From positions 236,485,815 through 236,549,814 of the forward strand of contig CP136061.1 in NCBI GenBank assembly GCA_032622095.1: a stretch of 64,000 bases of DNA. The letters are read 5' to 3'. Positions 47,262 to 64,000 of the stretch are shown here, one piece after another (position 1 is the first letter of the stretch; the number at the start of each line of letters is the position of its first letter). The DNA comes from Siphonodentalium dalli (lineage: Eukaryota; Mollusca; Scaphopoda; Gadilida; Siphonodentaliidae). The translations under genes and the position numbers were made by a program. The notes below the pieces were generated by a model, which saw only the letters and a program-made list of their open reading frames with translations, made no database searches and was not told the origin of the DNA.

Positions 47262-47668
47262 CCCTTTCAGTGCCAGGTCCGATTTTTGTATCAACCTATA
47301 TACCCTGTGCCAATGCATTCTCTTATATATGCGAGTCGACCATAGGTCGCCTCGCATATATAAGAGAATGCATTGGCCTAACAATTTTTCATCATTTGTT
47401 ATTATTTTTTACAATTTTGATAATTTTTTCTTGTATTCTTTAACAGACTTATTTTGTAGGTTTAGTGCCAGGGAATCATAGGTTTTTCATGGGCATCAAA
47501 ATTATTACTATGAATACTTGGTGATAGTTTTGAGTTATAACATGCCCCTAAGGTTTTATCCAGTTTGTTTTTAAATTCGCTATAGCATGCTTAAGCATAC
47601 CCAAAAAAGGGCTGATTTTACAGACCGTAAATTAGGGCCGATAAGATCGGCCCCTGGCACTGAAAGGG
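47262..47668. mobile_element. TTAA MITE family C, longer copy
   Basis: TTAA|CCCTTTCAGTGCCAGG ... CCTGGCACTGAAAGGG|TTAA, 407 bp. Shares its right TTAA (47669-47672) with the next element. The extra length lies between the hairpin and the right end. Confidence 0.8.
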
Positions 47669-47672
47669 TTAA

Positions 47673-48054
47673 CCCTTTACCCAACAAACCGGCCAAATAA
47701 AGCTTCAACAGCCTAAAATATCTTCGGTCTGTCTCAATAGAACCATACAAATATGGATATCATTGGAACCGGCTCCTTGACCACATTGTGATAGTTACAG
47801 TTATGCCCTGTGCCAATGCATTCTCTTATATATGCGAGTCGACCATAGGTCGCCTCGCATATATAAGAGAATGCATTGGCCTAAAAAAAATCTTTTTTAA
47901 ACACTTTTTACCATTTTTTCTTACATTCTTTAACAATTTTATAATTTGTAATGTGTTAAGCCAATGCATTCTCTTATATATGCGAGGCGACCTATGGTCG
48001 ACTCGCATATATAAGAGAATGCATTGGCACAGGGCCCTTCTGTTGGGTAAAGGG
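47673..48054. mobile_element. TTAA MITE family D
   Basis: 382 bp, ends CCCTTTACCCAACA, TTAA both sides, two hairpins. Directly abuts a family C element through one shared TTAA. Confidence 0.85.
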
Positions 48055-48660
48055 TTAATGTCATTTCACATTAATCTACTTCCAACGCCTTGAGTCCCTT
48101 TAACGGACTGGACACATTGGTGAATGAGTGTGGTTATAGAGAGCTTTTGTCCATTGCAGCCTGTGGTACTTAGCTGTGGTCAGGCACATCACATATTCAA
48201 ACAGTATATAGCAAAATAGACAGAACTACAAAGGCATGTGAACGTTATCGAACAAGTTTGGTGTGGTGCAATATTATGAGAGCCCCCAGGTTTGGTTTTC
48301 ATTCTCCATAGTCAGCAACTCAACACAATACCAGGCTGAATTATTGTTGTAGTACCAATTGGCTTTTCGTGCATGATGTCACACAAGCTATGCTCATCGC
48401 TCTAGTGCATTTGGGTGAAAAACCAAAATTGAAAGCCTCGGTGTGAATATTTTATGACGACAATTCACATGCGGAAGTCTAATCCATGAGTCTATGATTA
48501 ATTAATCTTAAAAGTTGTTATGACTAATTCTTTTATAAACCATCGAGCAATTCAGTTTGTACCATTCAGAATAGCACAGTAACGTCATTAGTTTTTGCAA
48601 AATATAGTACAGAACAAACTTTCTGAAGCTTGACCATTTGCTTTATTATTGTTCTTATCT

Positions 48661-49045
48661 TAGCCGGCTAGCATCACCAAATTCACCCTCTGCGGACCTC
48701 ATTCTGTATGGCCTTATCTGCTATGGGAGAAATAGACTCCGATTTGAAGTTCCCAAATAGTGAATATTGTGATGTACACCCACTGGGAACCTCAATTATG
48801 CAATGTATCATCAGCCAATATAGGATATAGAGAAACTAAACTAAAGAAGAAATAAAATCTATGTGAAGAAGTTTCTACAGAACTTTGATAATAAAGAAAC
48901 TTTCAAGAGAAGATTAGGCCTAACCAGAATGAGGTCCCAAGAGAGTGAATTTAGTGATGCTAGCCCACACTGCGGGATAGCGTCACTAAATTCACCCTCT
49001 GGGGACCTCATTCTGCAAATGACAGGCACACTAAACTCAGGCTTG
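48661..49045. mobile_element. hAT MITE family F, left-truncated
   Basis: Starts inside the first arm (GCTAGCATCACCAAATTCAC), complete right end ACTAAACTCAGGCTTG; a family D TTAA element follows 10 bp later. Confidence 0.65.
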
Positions 49046-49059
49046 TTTGTCACTGTTAA

Positions 49060-49452
49060 CCCTTTACCCAACAAACCGGCCAAAACCGGCCAAATAAAGC
49101 TTCAACAGCCTAAAATATCTTCGGTCTGTCTCAATAGAACCATACAAATATGGATATCATTGGAACCGGCTCCTTGACCACATTGTGATAGTTACAGTTA
49201 TGCCCTGTGCCAATGCATTCTCTTATATATGCGAGTCGACCATAGGTCGCCTCGCATATATAAGAGAATGCATTGGCCTAAAAAAAATCTTTTTTTTAAC
49301 ACTTTTTACCATTTTTTCTTACATTCTTTAACAATTTTATAATTTTTAATGTGTTAAGCCAATGCATTCTCTTATATATGCGAGGCGACCTATGGTCGAC
49401 TCGCATATATAAGAGAATGCATTGGCACAGGGCCCTTCTGTTGGGTAAAGGG
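49060..49452. mobile_element. TTAA MITE family D
   Basis: 393 bp, TTAA at 49056-49059 and 49453-49456, same ends and hairpins as the copy at 47673, nearly identical in sequence, hence recent. Confidence 0.85.
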
Positions 49453-49456
49453 TTAA

Positions 49457-52400
49457 TCATAAATAAAACTAAAACAGTCGAATTGAGGATATGCCAGACC
49501 TGGTGAAATGTGTTTGACTTTCCACAGTACGTCCTATAATATGTTAACCCTTTCAAAACTTAATGGATTCTCCCACTCAGTTATAAAAGAGTATATTGGA
49601 ATGGTCATAACTGGTATTTGAATCACAGGGTACCATTCTTCGTGCATGTGTGGTTTGTGTTTAATTAAATTAGGGAGAAATCCACAACTTTGATGGAAGA
49701 ATTTCACATAAATTTTGAATATTTTTCCATAACCTAAAGGCTCAAGTTACCCACGGTTCCCCTGGAATATGAGTTAAATACACTACAAACTACTTGCTTA
49801 AAGTAACCATTTCTGTAACTCCACACTCTTACAGGAATTGGTTAATTATTTTTTATCTAAAACTTTCCCAGATATGACACTTTTAGATATTTTAAATCTT
49901 TGCATAATTGTTGACTATTAAAACCTGATTTTTTTGGGAATAATGCCCGTTATATATATAAAGTTCAATGTTTTTCTTTAATCTCGGCATAGACATTGTG
50001 ATATATATTTGTGAAGACAAACAAAGGTAAGCTACATTAGTAAGAGGTGACCCAGCTTATTGAATGCAAGTTCACAGGAAACCGTCAGCTAATCAGGCAA
50101 TAGACCCTGTTATAAATACAGCAAGCTTGCACTACCACCTATCAGCAATTTGATTTTACATGCGTGATTTTGAATGAAGCAAATACCTTCATCAAGAACC
50201 TCAACCCACCATACCAGCCACCATACAACCCACCATTTACCGAGTTTTAAAATCCCTGAAAGCTATTTTTAGGAACCAAATTCCTTGAAAACAGATAACC
50301 CAAATTATCACTATATCAGTTTCCAATGAGGGGGCAAAAAACTTGCATTTGAAGACAAACTTCATTTGACATTTTTATTCAAAAGGTAACAATAAAAATA
50401 AATATTATTCACGGATTATTACAACGATCAAAACGGAGACCATTAGAATCATTCCATTCAAGTGTTCAGTATAACAGGGACTCATTTCAAAAAGTCAACG
50501 CCAGCATTCCAAGTATTCAGCATAACTGAAATCCATTTGAAAAAGTCAAAGCCAGATGCTTCAACTGAAGTCCAGAAATTACACTAACTGTATCTGCATG
50601 CTAGTACATAATAATCAGCATATTTTAATTAAAAAAGAGGTACCAGTATATCTCTGTCAATAATGGTTGGACTGGAGTCAATTTCAAACTTGACTGGGCC
50701 TTTCTAGTATGTGCCAACTGTCATAAAATTCTGTCAAATATTATTCAACTCATCATCTGGGCATTTCATTCAAACTGATGAGCCGACATATGGACACCAC
50801 TCACTTTCTCTCAAATCCCCCCACCAGCAGATATTTTCTTTGCCATTCAACTTAGTAGTACATGTGCTAGAGCAAGATATATTCATTGCCATATACTGCC
50901 AATTTTCCTTTTATTAAACGATGTAAGCATTTGCCTAATCAAAGATAATTTGACACTAACACTAACATTCCTTCATATGGGTTGACCTACAGTAAACTGT
51001 TGTACTCTGAATCTGTATGAAACTGAAGCTCTGTTACTCCTAAACACTTGAATGAAGACTCTATTGGCATGAATGATATAGCAATTTGATGATGAGCAGA
51101 GTTTACAGACAAAGACTGTCTAGCAAGATTTGGGGGTGAAAAAAGACCCCATGCAAAAATCTTCAGAATATCAAACATAAATGCCACAAATAATTTTCAC
51201 AAGGGAGTGAAACTCGTTAGAAAAAAAATTAGAACTGGCGAGTTCAGTATAAAAAAAACAAGGCTAGACAATTGAACACCATGAATACTCAATGGTCATA
51301 TACAGTAATCCCCTAAGTAGTCGACCCCTTAACCACAGCAGTATTATAGGTAACTTTTCAGGATTTAGTCGGAAATATGGCTTGTTGCCATTCATCAGAA
51401 AGCTCTCACAGAGCTTTCCGATGAATGGCAACAAACCATATTTCCGACTAAATCCTGAAAAGTTACCCATAATTATGCTGTGGTTAAGGGGTTGATTATT
51501 TAGGGCATTACTGTATATGAACCTGTTACTTTTATAGCAGAGCTTGAAATGTTTGAAAATATTTACTTATCACAGCTGACAGATAATATATCTGGACCGA
51601 TTCAATGATATCATAAACAATTTTATAATCTTTGACAGAAGTTTTATATGTTACCAGATTGTAGTCTCACAACAGTCTTGATGTAAAATTATGGGACGAT
51701 TCCATTCAATATGCTGGGCTATGCTGGACTCAATTATGGCATTGCAATACCCAGGACAAATGAATCGAATAATGGAATGTAATTCCCCTGGGCTATGCTC
51801 TCTACACCCAATTGGGAGGTGTAACTGCACGTGCTTGGGAGTAATGAGACATCTTCCCACACGAAAGTTGGTTGTGGAAAATAGAAATGATATATTTCAT
51901 GGATAAAATTAATATTTTCCTATTTAAAACACACTTGTCTTATTTTTAGATTATTCCGTGCAGGTAAAACTGCTTCCATTCATTTCTGTCCTGGATTTGC
52001 CCATTCCAGCCCAGTATAATGAAAGGAATTGCCCCTATTTCATGCAACGAGACTACAAGTTGAGCATTCATGGTAGAAATTGATCTTTTCTGTATCAAAA
52101 TATCTCACAAAAAGCTTCCACTCATTCTCACACATAACCCTCTCAACAGACATAACCCACAACAAAAGTAATATGGCAATTAACATGTGTCAGGATACAA
52201 ATCTAACAAATAACATATACTGGCCAATCAGATTAAATGACAATTCAGCCAATCAGAAACAATACTTCAAAGGCACCCAATCAACGGGTGCAGCACTAAT
52301 CACATCATCCAATCAGACATCCTGACAACATTGGCCAAATGTATTTTTGAGACAATAAATAAACCTCTCTATGATTGCAGCACCTTCATATAAACTAATC

Positions 52401-55100
52401 AGGCGTGCTAGCACTATTGATAACAAGTTATATTTAAGGAAAAAATCGAAGAGAGCAAACAAAAATATGATAAATTCTGACTGAAATACTTCAGATAAAC
52501 AAATTAGGTAGTAAAATGAAACTTTTTGAAGTCTTGGTCTCCACAATTAAAGACATGTTATGTACTTGTTCGGGTGCGTAAAAATGATTAGTTAGTATTC
52601 AGGCACTATGCCAACTGGAGGAATGTAACATTCTACTAACATCGCCCAAAATATGAAGCTAAACGACCCTACCACTCAATAGAAAACATCGTAAATATTT
52701 ACTACTCGAATCGGGACGCATCTATCTGCGATAAACTAACGAAAACGATTTCCACATCGAGAGTCACTGCAATTAATTAATATATAAGAATGACGGTGTG
52801 TGTTGTCAATTTGGATATAATTTTGTAAAAATTACTACTTTGAACAAGATTATTCTCTATTTCTATTCGATCACCCTGCTGGAGTGTTTCACATCACTTT
52901 AACTGACCAAAAGTGTCTAGTGATCATAAGAAAGGCTGGCACCATTTCTTCCTCCTTTTTATAATAATCTTTTTGCATTAAGAACAATGATGAACCCTGA
53001 AATATAGTCCCCTGCTCCCGCAGTTGATATGTGGCGAGTCTACTGCGTTTGAGAAATTTCAATGAGAAAATTTAAGAAGAGAAAGCTAATATTCAAAAAT
53101 AGTCTATCGTGTAATCAAATTCTCCTAATGAGGCTTTCATTTCCATGCTGTAGCTTCACATTGAAAAAGTTATGTTTGTATTAATATATAAATGTAAACA
53201 AAATGGTTGGTGATTGATGTCCTGTTCTCAGCTGTTCTTGTAAAAAATTTTAAGACACATAATATAAAATCAATATAAAAATGTAATATCAGGATTTGAA
53301 CCATCAAAGCATTTATAATTTCATGCCTAAGTAAATTCTTATTGCTTGAATCTAATTTTTAAGAATGCTAAATGACAGTTGGCATAGGTGAACTTGGAAT
53401 ATAAATCACCATTGTTGCCAACAATGGATATAACAGGGGTTAGGTTATTATCTGCCTGAAAATGATATATAGCCCAGACATGTATACTTTTATAAAGCCA
53501 GAATAAGTGTTAGTAAAGCATAGAAGAAACCAGAGCAATTTTATATTCATTAAAGATACCCAAGAGGTCATAAGTAAGAATACAAAGGTGTTAAAGGTTA
53601 ACAAATGTAAAATTTCCTTCATATTTTCAATGAGAACTAGCAAATGAAGGATAGTAATGAGACAACAAAACTCTTGGAATGAGAATATAACTTCTTGGTT
53701 TATATTACAAATATGTATCGATCTTTATCAAACCAGTTCTCTGATATTATGGTTCCCACATGACAGAACTATTAAAATTCAACGATATTTCACGACAATT
53801 TTCAAGATTTTTCAAGGCCCTTATTCTAAAGTTCATGGCCAATTCACAGATTTTTCAAACTTTTTCCCCAAATACGCCCAATTAAATATGGTTAAATGCA
53901 ATTGGAATCAGTTTAATAGCCCCCCCCCCCCCCCACCCCCAACCCCAATGGCAGTTCAAGCACTTTCCAGGATTTGAACAGCCATTTCTCAAATTGAAGG
54001 CTATTGAAGGTTTTCAACACCCTGCCAGAATATTTTGATAGAATACTCGACACTTAAGCAATTAACCTTTACAAGTGGAGAAATAACTTTAGATGAAAGT
54101 CGGACTAACTATTATATTCTCCAAACAAAATGGAAGTAGTTGAAATTCAGAGATATGATCAATGCTTATCTTCAAAGGCAGGATTTTATGCACATAGAAA
54201 TTCTATCATGTGGGAGGCATTTTTTTTACAAAATCTGTGCAAGGCATGAGAGAGCGTTTTTTAATTTGACAATGCCTATTTGCAAGATAAAGAATAAGCA
54301 CGAAATGTTTCATCTTTCAATACATCAAACATGCCTTAGTTACAGCTAATGGAATCCTAGGTACTACGGGGTCAAATTTAGAACAATGGAACTATGTCAC
54401 TACAGAATGTGCAATGTATTTGCATTCATTATTATAGTTCATCAGTATAAAAGAGATCGCATTATTCTCTGGTATAGTGTTCATTGAATTACAGAAACTT
54501 ATGAAACAAAGATAAGTTTGTACTACTATGATTTTGCAAAATGTAGCAATATTTGACCAATCAGGTAACAGATTAAAAAAAAAAATTCTTCAAATTTATC
54601 ATATTTACTGTGGTAACATTTAATATTTTATTCATTGAGATAGAGAATGTTTTGTTTGATACCAAGGTCAGCACCAAGGTCAGCTCAAGAAAGCAATACA
54701 ATGCTATGCATCTTTATGAATTGTGATAAATGTTTTTTTTTATATGGAACACTGTATCACCCCAAACTTTAACCTTTCTCATGCAGCAGATTGAATTTTT
54801 TTGAATTGATGAAATAAAGAGATGGAGAATATGAATCTATGCAATGCTGGCACAGAAGCCAATGGGATCATTGTCACAAGGCTCCGATCAAATTTGTAGT
54901 CAACTTCTCGAACCGGTCATAACTGTAGACAGTTTATCACTCATGATAATTCTAACTTTAGACAGCTCATCATTTGTGAGTATTTTCTTAGCCAGCTGTT
55001 CATATTCTTGCAATTTCGAAAAGAATGAGATTTAATAGTTTTTCATATTTTAAGCAGACAAAACAAACAACAGAATTAAAGATATTTGTACAGTACAAAT
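49457..55100. other. Intergenic region downstream of RSK
   Basis: Only one family A MITE (51303-51513) and a C-rich run at about 53922-53940 stand out. No exon recognised in frames up to 106 codons. Confidence 0.35.
51303..51513. mobile_element. Palindromic TA MITE family A
   Basis: 211 bp, TA both sides, halves meet at GAAAGCTCTCACAGAGCTTTC. Confidence 0.8.
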
Positions 55101-55102
55101 TT

Positions 55103-55108
55103 TTTATT
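55103..55108 (-). terminator. Candidate RSK polyadenylation signal
   Basis: AATAAA on the minus strand, about 280 nt after the RSK stop codon. It is the first good match downstream; no transcript evidence. Confidence 0.35.
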
Positions 55109-55385
55109 GACATGCCATAACGCAGAAATGTGAAAAAACTTGTGGTATGACAAAAAGTGCTTTATGCTCCATTTCAAAATGAATAAAGCCCCAATGCACA
55201 AGATTTGAAAAGCTGGCTAGAGAGTAATTGTCAGCAAAAAGCTGGCTTCGAAAGTGATTGCCAATGAAAAGCCGACCAAACTTGTGACTGGTCTGAAAAA
55301 CGGACTATGAATATGTATACTGTCAGATTGAAGCCTTATGATAATGACCCATCAGCGGCACTGAATGAGTTAATCTATAGAGTTA

Positions 55386-62909
<7,524 letters not shown>

Positions 62910-63106
62910 CTAAAAATAAGAGTGAAATATTTCTATGTAGTGTAAATGAACCAGACCTGATTTGTATTATCTTAGTCGCCTCAAGTAGTTGTGAAATTCA
63001 CACAAGTTGCAATTCTAGCACCTAAAAATTTGAATTTCATCGCTTGGGATTGAAATCTTCACATGACATTCCTGCTACACTATAGGAAGGTGATATGGAC
63101 AATGGC

Positions 63107-63375
63107 CTGTTGCACTTATCCTTCATGTAATTTAGGTTCCGCCCACCAATGTTTACAAGAGTTACGGCCCTTTTTGTTGGAATTTGCACTTAATTTTTGT
63201 TTCCGGATGATAACTTTAGTAAGTCTGAATTGAATGGAATAAAATTTGGTAAGTGAGTTTACTAGCCCAAAATAGAGGTCAATTCGAAATTGGGTTCCGC
63301 CTGCCAATTTTCACCTGAGTGAATTTTTTTGAAATTACCACGGGGATATTTTGCCACACCCTAGCGATGCTCGTT
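63107..63375. repeat. Dispersed repeat family Q
   Basis: GGTTCCGCCCACCAAT, GATGATAACTTTAGTAAGT, GAGTTTACTAGCCCA and CCTAGCGATGCTC also occur at 36765-36945. The start recurs inverted at 63903-64000. Confidence 0.5.
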
Positions 63376-63504
63376 TATGATATTTAGATGAAATAATCAA
63401 ATTTTTAATTTCAACAATTAATAAGCCTAGTGATTAGATGTACCTGGGGAAAAAAACTATCTTGAAAGTTTGGGTAGGGCCAGGGGAAACAAAGATATAT
63501 TCAA

Positions 63505-63708
63505 GCCTTTCTATACTGAATGGATTCTCCTACTCAGTTATAATAGTATACATAATTACATTGGAATGGTCTATTATTCAATTTCAAGGGTGGTTTAGGA
63601 TATATGTTTAGATAATAAGTTCAACAAATTGACCTTTTATGGTTGTTTGTTGAACATTTTATCTGAACATGGGAACTACTCATCAATGAGTATTTAGTAT
63701 AGAAAGTG
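63505..63708. mobile_element. TTAA MITE family E
   Basis: TCAA|GCCTTTCTATACTGAATGG ... AGTATAGAAAGTG|TTAA, 204 bp, no hairpin module. Confidence 0.6.
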
Positions 63709-64000
63709 TTAAATGTGGCCACAGAGTTACATTTTATCACCTCATTTCCAGATATTCAGACAAAAGTGCTACAAATCTCTCTAATTTTCTAATGATTGAC
63801 ATTTTATTCAACTCTGTAATTTATTACCTACGGATTTAAACTTAAATGTATCCCATTTATTTTCTACCATACTCTTAATAATTCTCACACCACTTAATAA
63901 TTTTACTTATCCTTCATGTAACTCTGGTAAACATTGGTGGGCGGAACCTAAATTCAAAATTGAATTGTATTTTGTGCTAGTAAATCCACATACCAAACTT

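Larger units (their letters stand above)
46571..48099. mobile_element. Family M copy with three nested insertions
   Basis: AGGGACCCAAGG ... CCTTGAGTCCCT|TTAA. Interrupted by family F (46979-47233) and by the joined C and D pair (47262-48054). Confidence 0.6.

Overview
The window is from an intron-bearing animal genome, most likely a marine invertebrate. The evidence is protein-coding exons bounded by GT/AG splice sites, two recognisable animal genes, AT-rich non-coding DNA full of ACATGTAC-type words, and a dense layer of short non-autonomous DNA transposons. Nothing seen fixes the phylum. I found no bacterial operon, CRISPR array or complete virus-like gene.

Two genes are well supported, both on the minus strand. 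At 9,897-10,185 lie the first two coding exons of an ARID2-like (BAF200, PBAF chromatin remodelling) gene, which run from the start codon into the ARID domain. The rest of that gene is not visible leftwards. At 55,386-62,909 lie the last five coding exons of a p90 ribosomal S6 kinase (RSK), covering the second half of the C-terminal kinase domain and the tail with an ERK-docking motif and a PDZ ligand. Its upstream exons lie beyond 64,000. The two genes are not known to work together beyond general transcription and signalling roles. Weaker coding traces are a discoidin (F5/8C)-like pseudogene (about 12.7-13.0 kb), a C1q-like fragment (about 27.0 kb), a duplicated unknown exon fragment (27.1 and 31.1 kb) and a short open frame with a mitochondrial-presequence look (10.63 kb).

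Layout: 0-9.8 kb is non-coding, with degenerate tandem repeats, a hAT MITE with an intact 8-bp target duplication, and a large foldback carrying a 5S-rRNA-derived insertion. 9.8-13.0 kb holds the ARID2 5' end, a possible bidirectional promoter and the discoidin pseudogene. 13.4-19.5 kb is repeat-rich: palindromes, a TTAA element, tRNA-like SINE pieces, a 2.25-kb tandem array packed with TCAAGGTCA motifs, and a 42/46-bp minisatellite. 19.5-27 kb is mostly empty, with a composite repeat at 22.4-24.1 kb. 27-51.5 kb is a graveyard of nested MITEs. 51.5-64 kb is the RSK 3' half, with transposons in its introns.

The dominant theme is TTAA-targeting (piggyBac-like) MITEs. At least four families begin TTAACCCTTT or a close variant, and three of them carry the same internal hairpin module. 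Two more TTAA families share the terminus AGG(G/T)ACYCAA. They coexist with a TA-flanked, almost perfectly palindromic family, a hAT family with 8-bp duplications, and GGAC-rich elements ending in a hairpin. The most interesting single observation is a hAT-family MITE in RSK whose apparent 8-bp target duplication is the 3' splice site itself. All coordinates and counts were made by eye; no database search or alignment was run.
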